Origin: Rubripirellula lacrimiformis
GTDB taxonomy: Bacteria > Planctomycetota > Planctomycetia > Pirellulales > Pirellulaceae
DNA length: 64,000 nt
Direction: 5' to 3'
Assembly: GCF_007741535.1 (NCBI RefSeq)
Contig: NZ_CP036525.1
Span: 7,936,001-8,000,000, forward strand
Translations under genes and position numbers: made by a program
Shown: one piece after another, positions 27,348-35,213 of the stretch
Position numbering within the stretch: the stretch's first letter is position 1
Layout: each line of letters opens with the position of its first letter
The notes under the pieces: generated by a model
What the model was told of the DNA's origin: nothing
Database searches by the model: none
What the model saw: only the letters and a program-made list of their open reading frames with translations

Positions 27348-28685
27348 TTATCGCGTGGTCGATTCCAGCTTCGAACGTTTTCGTTGCCGACCGGCGGCAG
27401 CCATCGCGCCGGCCACGATCGCGGCTCCCGAATAGGCTACCCCGGAAAGCCGTACCTGATTGGGCTGGGCGATCGGGTCGACCAACGATCCTTGTTCCGC
27501 AGCGATGGCGGCAAGGATGGCATCACGAACCTGATTCGGTTGCGGATCGACATTCGTGTCCTGAACTAAATTGACGCGGCGATGCAGACCGACCGTGGCC
27601 TCTAGAACCACGTCCACCATGGACGGGCTGACCTCTTGCAAACTGGATGGCAAATCCTGATTGCAGTGAACGTCGTCGATCAGGCCAGTCGAATTCCCGA
27701 ACCAGCTTGCGATCGCAGAGTCGATGGAGTCCTGCTTGTTTTCGTCGGTGGGATCGCCGGATTGCCGCGTCGCTTCGCGAATCCGCTGCAGCGATGCACG
27801 ATCGATCTGCCACGGCAGTTCATCGGACGGGGTCTCTTGAAGATTGTGCTGATAGGGCGAAAGCGGAACGATTTCGATCGTCCCCCCGTCGGATTCGATC
27901 GACTGGTCCAGCGTCCTATCGGACATCGCCGCGTAGGGAATTGTTTCCGAGTTTGCGATGGCGTTGGGTACGGCCTGCTGGGTTGCCACGTCCAACGCCG
28001 AAACCGCCCCTCTCCCGACGCCATCGACTTGGACAGCCGCCGCACTCTGGACATTCAAGTCCGTGCCGTTTTCCGCACGGCGGTTTTGCGTGACGAGTTC
28101 GTCCGAACCTGCATCCGACAAGGATTGATCCGAACCGACAACATGATCAGCAGCGTCTAGGTTGGATCGCGGATTGGCCGCGGCCTGGCTGCCCACCGAT
28201 GAATTCGTTGACGTCGAGTTTGCGGGCGGCGAATTCGTCGACGACTGACTGGTTGGCGACAGGGCAGGGGGCAACGGAGTGAAGATCAGACCGACCAATG
28301 TCTGCTGTTGCGGGTTTGCATCTTGACGCATCTGGCCACGTGCCGGATGCCGCATGCCGTTTTGTGCCCCGCCCAGCGATTGACGGTAATTGAGTTGACC
28401 ATGGTCTTGGGGTCCGCTGTCCGGTGCACTGCCGGTCGGCGAACCGCCCATCCGCAACTGGTCCATCGGGGACCGATCAAATCGCAGTTGATCGGCCAGC
28501 GTCTGTACCTGCAATTGCGATGTGCCGCTGGTGGCGACAGCAACAGCTTGGGAAATGCTTTGATCCATGCACAGCACGTCTGGATGATCCGCCACCGTGG
28601 ACTGCGAAAGGACATCGCCCGCCAACATGCAGCGGGATTCAAGCTGTTCCAACAACAGGACTCTTGATTCGCCAAGATCGATCAT
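27348..28685 (-). CDS. Surface or secreted protein of a sigma/kinase operon
   Basis: A 445-residue low-complexity protein rich in Ser, Gln, Asn and Pro. The N-terminus VLLLEQLESRCMLAGD resembles the planctomycete LExR-xLLA export motif seen at the start of many large exported proteins. The C-terminus has a hydrophobic segment (VAYSGAAIVAGAMAAA) followed by the basic tail GRQRKRSKLE, which looks like a membrane anchor or sorting signal. No enzymatic domain was recognised. Its ATG overlaps the stop of the kinase gene by 4 bp (28682-28685), so it is the last gene of a three-gene sigma/kinase operon. It could be the kinase's substrate or the regulated output. Confidence 0.72.
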   Translation of the reverse strand: MIDLGESRVLLLEQLESRCMLAGDVLSQSTVADHPDVLCMDQSISQAVAVATSGTSQLQVQTLADQLRFDRSPMDQLRMGGSPTGSAPDSGPQDHGQLNYRQSLGGAQNGMRHPARGQMRQDANPQQQTLVGLIFTPLPPALSPTSQSSTNSPPANSTSTNSSVGSQAAANPRSNLDAADHVVGSDQSLSDAGSDELVTQNRRAENGTDLNVQSAAAVQVDGVGRGAVSALDVATQQAVPNAIANSETIPYAAMSDRTLDQSIESDGGTIEIVPLSPYQHNLQETPSDELPWQIDRASLQRIREATRQSGDPTDENKQDSIDSAIASWFGNSTGLIDDVHCNQDLPSSLQEVSPSMVDVVLEATVGLHRRVNLVQDTNVDPQPNQVRDAILAAIAAEQGSLVDPIAQPNQVRLSGVAYSGAAIVAGAMAAAGRQRKRSKLESTTR

Positions 28686-31261
28686 GATGCTACCCTGGTG
28701 CGGTTCGTGCTTGCTTTGCCAACGGAGTCGTAGTTTTCCTGATGCTTTTTCAGATACTCGCGATAACGTTTCACTTCGGGCGCCTGTCGAACCGCAACCG
28801 ATTGATAGTCAATCGCGTCCTGGTAGGCTTTCACGGCGGCCGGGTAATTCCCCAGTTGTTGGTTCAGGAATCCGAGGTTGTTCGACAGACTTCCAAACAG
28901 ACTTTGAGTTTCGGCGTCGTTTTCGAATTGAGTAGCGAGCGGCCGACCCAACTCCATCGCGTTGTCGAAGGCATGACGAGCTTCCGATAGTTTTCCCACC
29001 TTGGAAAGCGACAAACCAAGATGGTTGTAGCTGAGCACCAGATCGCGGCGGTACGTCGGTTGGTCAGGCCATCGGGCCAGCAGTTGCTTTCCGATTTCGA
29101 TCGACCGCTGGAAGGTCTCGATCGCAGCGGCGCCTTGGTTCGCGGCCGACTGTGCAGCCCCCAAAGTGTTTAGCGTCACGATCGTTTGGGTGGCCAGTTT
29201 GGCGTTCCCGCGATCGGATTGCAGTGCATCCAACTGCCCACCCAGAGCTTGCTGGGCGTACTGGACGGCGCGGTGGGGAGACTTCGTCGTCAACAATCCG
29301 CCCAAGTTGGCTTGGACGGCAGCCAGTTGTTGCTGGGTTGGTAGATTCGCGGCGAACGGGTTGGCGGTCAGCAGCCCGATCGATTCCAAGTAAGCCTGTT
29401 CCGCTTCGTCGTCAGCCCCCGACTGCGACAGCAACAACCCAAGGTTATTCAAGGTGGTCGCTATCGCAACATGGGCGTTCCGTTTGCCCGCTTGGTCGGT
29501 GGAACGCTCGGCGACATCGCGTTGGGTTGCGATAGCGCGAGCAAAGCTGCGGGCGGCGTCTTCCAGTTTGCCGGTTCGCACCAATGCTTGGGCCAGATTA
29601 TTCTGGCTGGTTGACCAATCCAAACGCTGGGCATCGGTTGCCGATGGCAGGCCGGCCAGTTCAGCATAGATCGACTCGCTGCGAGTCAGCGAATCGATTG
29701 CCTTGTCCGATTCACCAAGTTCCGACTGCAGTGCCCCGATCTTGGCCAACGTGATCGCCAGGTCGGATCGCATTTTAGGATGGCCGTCCACTTCGGCGGC
29801 AAATTGTTCGTAGTAGTCAAGCGTTTCGATCAACAGTTGCCGGCGTACCGATTCGGCAGCGGGAATGTCAGAAAGCAGTTCCGCCATTTGCGACCCCAGT
29901 CGGTCAACGGCATCGCGTGCACGCGTTTCGCCACGAATCGCACGCGCGGCGTATTCATCCGAAAAACGTTTTGCCACTGCCAGTTTGGTGTTCACGATCA
30001 CTAGCCCAACGACGCTGATGGTGACGATGGCCGCCATGCTTAACACAGCGTGACGGTGCTTGGATGCAAAGCGGCTGATCCGATCGACGACTGTGGGAGG
30101 ACGTGCGATCGTCGGCTCGCCAGCCAATACTCGCGTCAAATCAGCGGCAAAGTCTTCGGCGGTTTCGTAGCGGCTTTCACGATTTTTGGCCATTGCTTTG
30201 GCGACCACCGTTTCTAGATCGCGCGGCAGGTCCGGTCGAATCGCGCACAGGGAAACGACCTCTTGCTGGTCGATGTTTTTCAGGATGGTCGGTGCGTCGT
30301 CACCGTCGTAGGCATGCCGCAGCGTCAGCATCTCGTACAGAGTCGCGGCAAGGGAATAGACGTCCGACCGGCCATCGATCAACGCGGATTGGCCGCGAGC
30401 CTGTTCAGGACTCATGTAACGCATGGTGCCGATGACGTCGCCCGATCGCGTCAACGAAACATCCGATTGGCACCGGGCCAACCCAAAATCGGTGACCCAA
30501 ATTTTGCCGTCACGGTCCAACATCAAATTCGATGGCTTGATATCACGATGGACAACACCGCTTTCGTGTGCGACCTGCAGGGCACCGGCGACATCGATCG
30601 ACCAACGAATGACCTGGTGCCAATCACCTTGCTTGGAGGATCCAGATTGCGATGAACCTTTGGTAGCAGGCGGCGGATCATCGGCGCGATGTTGAATCCA
30701 AGCATCCATCGACTCACCATCGACAAACTGCATCGCGTAGTAGTGAACACCTCGCTGGCTGCCGACGCTGTAGACCGGCACGATATTGGGATGTTGCAGC
30801 AGTCCGGCGGCGTGCGCTTCGTTCTTGAAACGTGCGATCTGGCGGGCATCCAACAGGGAAGCCAGCGGCAACAGTTTGATAGCCACTCGTCGATCCAGCG
30901 ACTTCTGACTGGCTTCGTAAACAACGCCCATTCCGCCGCGACCGATTTCACGATGCAGCGTGAAATCACCAAGCGTCGTCTGGCCGCCCACATCCGGCAC
31001 ATCGTTTGACGCCGGATCTTGAAAACCGACGGCAACCCCATACAACGCGTCTAACTTTTCCAGGTAAGCGTTGAACGCGTCGGCCAGATCCGGGTTCGCC
31101 TGAGTCAACTGCGCAGCGTCCAAGCGGTCGCCATTTTCAAGACCAATCAGGTACTGATCCAACAACTCGGTCAAACGAGTCTGTTGATCCTCGGTCAACC
31201 CTCGCAACAACGAGGGCTGGGATTGGCTAATGTCAATGATCGATTGATTCAGTGCTACCAT
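28682..31261 (-). CDS. Transmembrane Ser/Thr protein kinase with TPR repeats
   Basis: An 859-residue protein from the ATG at 31261, which overlaps the upstream sigma-factor stop as TGATG. The kinase domain lies at about residues 100-380, with glycine loop IGRGGMGVVYEA, VAIK lysine K129, HRDIKPSN loop (238-245) and DFG 258-260. A single hydrophobic membrane helix follows at about 406-424. The periplasmic or outer part contains many helical TPR-like repeats from about 450 on. The N-terminal 95 residues form a planctomycete-type helical linker. This layout is known for ECF sigma/kinase pairs in Planctomycetes. The kinase may phosphorylate the sigma factor, as in PknT/EcfP, but that is not shown here. 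Confidence 0.9.
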   Translation of the reverse strand: MVALNQSIIDISQSQPSLLRGLTEDQQTRLTELLDQYLIGLENGDRLDAAQLTQANPDLADAFNAYLEKLDALYGVAVGFQDPASNDVPDVGGQTTLGDFTLHREIGRGGMGVVYEASQKSLDRRVAIKLLPLASLLDARQIARFKNEAHAAGLLQHPNIVPVYSVGSQRGVHYYAMQFVDGESMDAWIQHRADDPPPATKGSSQSGSSKQGDWHQVIRWSIDVAGALQVAHESGVVHRDIKPSNLMLDRDGKIWVTDFGLARCQSDVSLTRSGDVIGTMRYMSPEQARGQSALIDGRSDVYSLAATLYEMLTLRHAYDGDDAPTILKNIDQQEVVSLCAIRPDLPRDLETVVAKAMAKNRESRYETAEDFAADLTRVLAGEPTIARPPTVVDRISRFASKHRHAVLSMAAIVTISVVGLVIVNTKLAVAKRFSDEYAARAIRGETRARDAVDRLGSQMAELLSDIPAAESVRRQLLIETLDYYEQFAAEVDGHPKMRSDLAITLAKIGALQSELGESDKAIDSLTRSESIYAELAGLPSATDAQRLDWSTSQNNLAQALVRTGKLEDAARSFARAIATQRDVAERSTDQAGKRNAHVAIATTLNNLGLLLSQSGADDEAEQAYLESIGLLTANPFAANLPTQQQLAAVQANLGGLLTTKSPHRAVQYAQQALGGQLDALQSDRGNAKLATQTIVTLNTLGAAQSAANQGAAAIETFQRSIEIGKQLLARWPDQPTYRRDLVLSYNHLGLSLSKVGKLSEARHAFDNAMELGRPLATQFENDAETQSLFGSLSNNLGFLNQQLGNYPAAVKAYQDAIDYQSVAVRQAPEVKRYREYLKKHQENYDSVGKASTNRTRVAS

Positions 31262-31938
31262 CAGTTGGACTCTGCCGACGTCTTGAAACTTTCCAGCGCT
31301 CGCAACCAAAGCATCCTGACCGCACCGCAATTGCGATCCATTCGTTCGGCAATTTCGTCGAACGACAACCCTTGCAGCACACGCAGCACGATCACTTCTC
31401 GGTACTGAGGTTTCAGCTTGCCCAGCTGGTCGGCGAGAACCACCGCACCTTCACGCGCTCGCATGGGGGCGCTTGGTGATGGCCCATCGGCGGGCAACAA
31501 GCCGCCCAGATTCCACGCAGACTCCTCCAACCGGTTGCTGACCGATTCCAAGGAAACCTCGCGACGGATGTCACGTTTCTTGACACTGACGTGCTTCTTA
31601 AAACTGCGATGTAACGTGTGGATCAAAATCGTTCGCAACCAGCACAACAGTTCGCCTTGGCTGGTCCCGCGAAAATCATCAAAGTCTTGATGGGCAGCCA
31701 ACATCGCCTCTTGGACGATATCCGACGGGTTCATTCGCCGGCGCAATCGACGGTCCAACTGAGTGCTGGCCAGGATGTTCAAATAGTTTCCATACCACTG
31801 CAGCAAACGCCCCAACGATTCACGGTTCCCGGCACGCGCCTCGGTCAGCAGACGCAGGAAATCATCATTGTCCCCTGACGAAGACGACGCCGACGATTCG
31901 ACGGATGGATGACGGCCAGAGGAGTCGGTGGCGACCAT
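31261..31938 (-). CDS. ECF-type RNA polymerase sigma factor
   Basis: A 225-residue sigma-70 family factor. Region 2 includes LDRRLRRRMNPSDIVQEAMLAAHQDF, and region 4 has LADQLGKLKPQYREVIVLRVLQGLSFDEIAERMDRNCGAVRMLWLRAL. The N-terminus up to residue ~25 is Ser-rich. A ~40-residue insert (VSNRLEESAWNLGGLLPADGPSPSAPM) lies between region 2 and region 4. No anti-sigma gene is adjacent. The downstream kinase is coupled by TGATG, so regulation by phosphorylation is likely. The ATG at 31938 has AAAGGGAA upstream; the longer frame to 32040 lacks a site. Confidence 0.9.
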   Translation of the reverse strand: MVATDSSGRHPSVESSASSSSGDNDDFLRLLTEARAGNRESLGRLLQWYGNYLNILASTQLDRRLRRRMNPSDIVQEAMLAAHQDFDDFRGTSQGELLCWLRTILIHTLHRSFKKHVSVKKRDIRREVSLESVSNRLEESAWNLGGLLPADGPSPSAPMRAREGAVVLADQLGKLKPQYREVIVLRVLQGLSFDEIAERMDRNCGAVRMLWLRALESFKTSAESN

Positions 31939-32098
31939 GATGGTTCCCTTTCGAAAAGCGGTTTTAGCAACCGGTGTGCAGCCGATCCCCGGACGTCCAG
32001 CCGGCGTGTTGCTTGACCAGCGAATGGTGCTAACCAGCAAATTCGCGGGTCAATCCCGCGGGACCAAGCAGGTTTCCAGGTGAAATACCGGACTGCAA

Positions 32099-32125
32099 AT
32101 ATTGGCGGATTCAACACGCCAATAT
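32099..32125. promoter_or_regulatory. Perfect 9-bp inverted repeat upstream of the sigma operon
   Basis: ATATTGGCG at 32099-32107 and CGCCAATAT at 32117-32125 are perfect inverse complements with a 9-nt spacer. It sits about 160 bp upstream of the sigma-factor ATG, within the otherwise gene-free stretch 31939-32609. It could be an operator for a dimeric regulator or an RNA hairpin in a 5' leader. No other sequence element was seen in this gap except the hexamer hairpin at its far end. Confidence 0.5.
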
Positions 32126-32477
32126 GTCTGTTGTTGCCAACGACGAACCAATCCGCCGCTGCTTTGCCATTTTTTTGAAAAGTATTGCCAGCCCCGGCAA
32201 AGACGGGCGACAACGTAACGACATCTTATCACTGATCGGTGAATGCGAGCGAATTTTGGTTCGTCATCGGGTGGTGGCCAATGCAAAGATCACTGTTTCT
32301 CGCACTCGATCGCGCCCCTGTCCCGCAGGGACGCCACCGGTCCCCCCGGATGAACAACGCGCACGCGAATGCGATGAGGCGCACAGAAAGGTGGAAAACA
32401 AGGTTCTCCACAGGAATCCGCTGTCGCCCTTTTTAAACAGGGAACATTGCGCCCTCTTTTGTCACACCGGCATGGAG

Positions 32478-32566
32478 AAAAAAGTTCGAGTTCGAGTTCA
32501 AGTTCAAGTTTGCAGATGGGAATACGCTTCGAAAACTTAAACTCGAACTCGAACTTAAACTCGAAC
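32478..32566 (-). terminator. Hexamer-built long hairpin with T-run, terminator-like
   Basis: On the - strand, a run of GAACTC/GAACTT hexamers (32533-32566) can pair with its near-complement (32484-32511), leaving a 21-nt loop. Six T residues follow at 32483-32478. It lies directly after the stop of the toroid-protein gene (32610) and reads as an unusually long rho-independent terminator built from hexamer repeats. Confidence 0.7.
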
Positions 32567-32609
32567 GACTTCAACGGCGCGTGCCCCCCAAACGCGACCG
32601 CAACATCCG

Positions 32610-34208
32610 CTAGACCTCGTCATCTGGGTTATACAGAGGCATGTGGCGATAGTAGACTTCCAGGCAATACAGCGAAAAGCAGGTCGTATAGAGGCGACCG
32701 GCGTGCCGGCCCCAGGCGTCATTCTGGGGCGACCAACTGCCTCGTTCGGGCCCGCGTGTGATTTGCTGAGCCGGCACTTCGACTTTCAGACGATCGTTCC
32801 ACTGTTTCCAAAGCGGCCCACCGAAGTGGTGCAACGACTGCGTCGCGTAGTACCAGTAATAAACGTCAGGTTCCCGATAGCTGATGGGATGGTTCGCAAC
32901 GATCGCGCCGAGACCTTCCCGCATCCCCGGCAGGTTGCGATCGCTGCCCATGTACTGACGGCACAGCAATCCTTCGGCTGTCATCGAAGGTGACGCGGCA
33001 TCGCCAACCATGTAAGAAAATCCGGAGGCGTAATAGTCGTTGACGCGGCTTGCGCTGACCGAATCCAAGTACCCCGCCACCCTGTGCCAGACGTAGGGAT
33101 CTACTTCCAGCCCGGCGACTTGGCCGCTTTGCAGCCCCATCACGAACCAGCCAGTCACCGACGTATCGCTATCGAACCGCGGCCGATATCGCCAACCGCC
33201 TTGCGGGGATTGGGCAGCGACCGCAAAGTCGCATGACGCTTGTGCGAAGGGCCGAATCCAGGAATCGCCCGTCATCGCATACAGTTCGCACAGCGCGATC
33301 GTGGCCTGTGCTTGTGCGTACATTTTCTCGTGATCGATCGCCTGTCCCGCCATGAAACCATCGCGTCCCTGTTGCTTCACCAACCATCGAACCGCCTGCC
33401 AAAGTTCCTTCTTGTACTGACCGCCACGATGGGTACTGCCGGCCCCCATGAAGGCCAGCATCGCCATCGAAGTGGCGCTGACCTTGTTTTCATTTCGACC
33501 ACCATCGGCATAAGGTCCCCGCAGGCTCCAACTGCCATCGCCAAGCTGTTGACGCTGGATCCATTTCAGGCCCAACGATACCGCGTCCTCCGTCGTTTTC
33601 GTGCCGCCTGCCTGCTTCAGCAGCCTTTGTTTCATCGCCCCCGTTCGACCAGCAAACATATTGCTAGGCAGCACCGACAACTTGGTCACCGCACCGCTCA
33701 GCAGCGGGCCATCGAACAACGGTGCCAAGGGATCGATCGGTGGATCCAACGAAGCAATCCGGATGCTCGACTCGATCCGATCGGGTTCCAAGGACAGATC
33801 CAAATCCACCGGTAGTTCTTGGGACACCCCATCCAGTTCGATCGTATCGATCGAAAACTCGGTCAATTCGTTGGCAACGTTTCCGCCGTCCTGGCTGATC
33901 GTCAACACGATGCTGCCGATGCTGCCCGACTTGGTCGTGATCAACGCCAACATCAAAAGCATCAACAGATGGATGATCAAACTGACCAACCAGACCGGCA
34001 TCTCCTGAATCCGCTTTTGGATGGCTCGAAAGCCAAAGCGTTGATCGATTTCAGCAAGCTCGCTTGCCGCCGGGCCGATATCCCCGGATCGGTCCACCGA
34101 CCGCGACGATGGCTGGTTCGGCTGTTGATCCCGCCAACGCTGCTGCAATGTCGGTCGCCCTGCTGCTGAACCGAGCAACGGAGAGGGAGGGGCGGGCGGC
34201 ATCAACAT
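32610..34208 (-). CDS. Membrane-anchored squalene-cyclase-like alpha-alpha toroid protein
   Basis: A protein of about 532 residues if started at the ATG at 34208. A proline-rich cytosolic head precedes one membrane helix (about residues 70-90, VSLIIHLLMLLMLALITT). A 100-residue linker then leads to a prenyltransferase/squalene oxidase-type repeat region: GLKWIQRQQLGDGSWSLRG, IALCELYAMTGD, QASCDFAVAAQSPQGGWRY, VMGLQSGQVAGLEV. The DxDD catalytic motif of squalene cyclases is absent, so it probably is not a terpene cyclase but a binding or structural toroid. The start is uncertain: GTG at 34232 is preceded by AGGTC. The frame to 34352 looks non-coding. Confidence 0.8.
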   Translation of the reverse strand: MLMPPAPPSPLLGSAAGRPTLQQRWRDQQPNQPSSRSVDRSGDIGPAASELAEIDQRFGFRAIQKRIQEMPVWLVSLIIHLLMLLMLALITTKSGSIGSIVLTISQDGGNVANELTEFSIDTIELDGVSQELPVDLDLSLEPDRIESSIRIASLDPPIDPLAPLFDGPLLSGAVTKLSVLPSNMFAGRTGAMKQRLLKQAGGTKTTEDAVSLGLKWIQRQQLGDGSWSLRGPYADGGRNENKVSATSMAMLAFMGAGSTHRGGQYKKELWQAVRWLVKQQGRDGFMAGQAIDHEKMYAQAQATIALCELYAMTGDSWIRPFAQASCDFAVAAQSPQGGWRYRPRFDSDTSVTGWFVMGLQSGQVAGLEVDPYVWHRVAGYLDSVSASRVNDYYASGFSYMVGDAASPSMTAEGLLCRQYMGSDRNLPGMREGLGAIVANHPISYREPDVYYWYYATQSLHHFGGPLWKQWNDRLKVEVPAQQITRGPERGSWSPQNDAWGRHAGRLYTTCFSLYCLEVYYRHMPLYNPDDEV

Positions 34209-34367
34209 GCCGGAGTGAGAGGATGCGAGCACTGAACCGACCTGGTTGAAATGAAAAGAAAGCTCTACGCGCCGCCAACCACATGCCCTGATCAACGCTG
34301 GCCGTGATCGAAAGGCGAGATCCTGATGCCGCGGGGCCGGGCATCGCGGCATCGCGCCGGGGTTTGT

Positions 34368-34443
34368 CGATTGAGTGAGCCGTGATCGCGTGAGCGGCCG
34401 GGAATCCCCCCAATGCCCGTGGCTTCACGGCCAGTGGCTATCC
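34368..34443 (-). repeat. Isolated copy of the intergenic hairpin repeat (A unit)
   Basis: GTGAGCCGTGATCGCGTGAG and the following CGGCCGGGAAT and CACGGCCAGTGG are the inverse complement of the A unit of the array at 54878-55396. It fills the gap between the small secreted protein gene and the toroid-protein gene. It has only a few differences from the array copies. Confidence 0.75.
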
Positions 34444-34463
34444 ATTGCCGCTGCAACGGATTG

Positions 34464-34934
34464 CTACGGCGAGACGACCGAAGTCAGCGAGTACCGGTTC
34501 TGGGACGCTGGCTCGGACACACCATCACGCTCGGCAAGCCGTGCGGCAATGCGATCGGCACGTGCTGCACGCTTTGCTTCGGCGCGTGCAAGTCGCATGG
34601 GACGCACACGTTCTTCGTACGCGATCCTGGACAACCGCTGGCGCTCAGCATTCTGGTACCCGATGGCGAGCCCCTGATTTTGGATCTGAGCGGCGCGCTG
34701 CTGGTACTGCTGGGCCATCAGGCTGATCGACGACGGATAGCTCGACGACTGGGAATTCGACACCAATGGGTTGGACGAATACGGCAGACTGGAATTCAAC
34801 GCCATCGTACTGCCGGTCGACGGTCCGCCACCGCCGCCCCCCCGACTACACTGGGCCGCCGCCTGGTCCACGGATCCCAACAACATCGACGCCATGCCGG
34901 CGGCCAAAAACAAGCCAGTTCGATTTCCAATCAC
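34464..34934 (-). CDS. Small secreted protein, unknown function
   Basis: A 156-residue protein with a clear signal peptide (GNRTGLFLAAGMASMLLGSVDQAAAQ), then a GGGGGG linker, a Ser-rich stretch (SSLPYSSNPLVSNSQSSSYPSS) and an Arg/Ala-rich helix (RLARAEAKRAARADRIAARLAERD). I chose the GTG at 34934, which has GGAG 8 nt upstream and gives the signal peptide at the very N-terminus; the longer frame to 35105 adds 57 non-secretory residues. No family recognised. The basic helix could bind polyanions. Confidence 0.65.
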   Translation of the reverse strand: MIGNRTGLFLAAGMASMLLGSVDQAAAQCSRGGGGGGPSTGSTMALNSSLPYSSNPLVSNSQSSSYPSSISLMAQQYQQRAAQIQNQGLAIGYQNAERQRLSRIAYEERVRPMRLARAEAKRAARADRIAARLAERDGVSEPASQNRYSLTSVVSP

Positions 34935-35123
34935 AACATTATCTCCACACGTACAGAACAGTGAACCGCAACGGATGGCCGACAAACCGCCGGCCACTGT
35001 CCTAACAGGGAACAGCCTGGGATCGGCGCCACGAAAAAAACGAACAAACCGCCGATGCGGTCCCCCGGGTGGGACAGCAAACCGGGTATCGCATGGGTGA
35101 GTCACCCTCGGCCGGTTCGGGTA

Positions 35124-35150
35124 CCATGGTCAGCCATGGTCAGCCATGGA
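35124..35150. repeat. 10-bp CCATGGTCAG tandem repeat
   Basis: About 2.7 copies of CCATGGTCAG, each carrying the palindrome CCATGG, lie upstream of the pectate lyase start. It could be part of a promoter or a slippage product. Confidence 0.5.
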
Positions 35151-35213
35151 CATCCATGACGATTGAGCGGATGCGTTTGCCGGTGCCCCCCAACGTGACG
35201 TCAGAGGTGAGCT

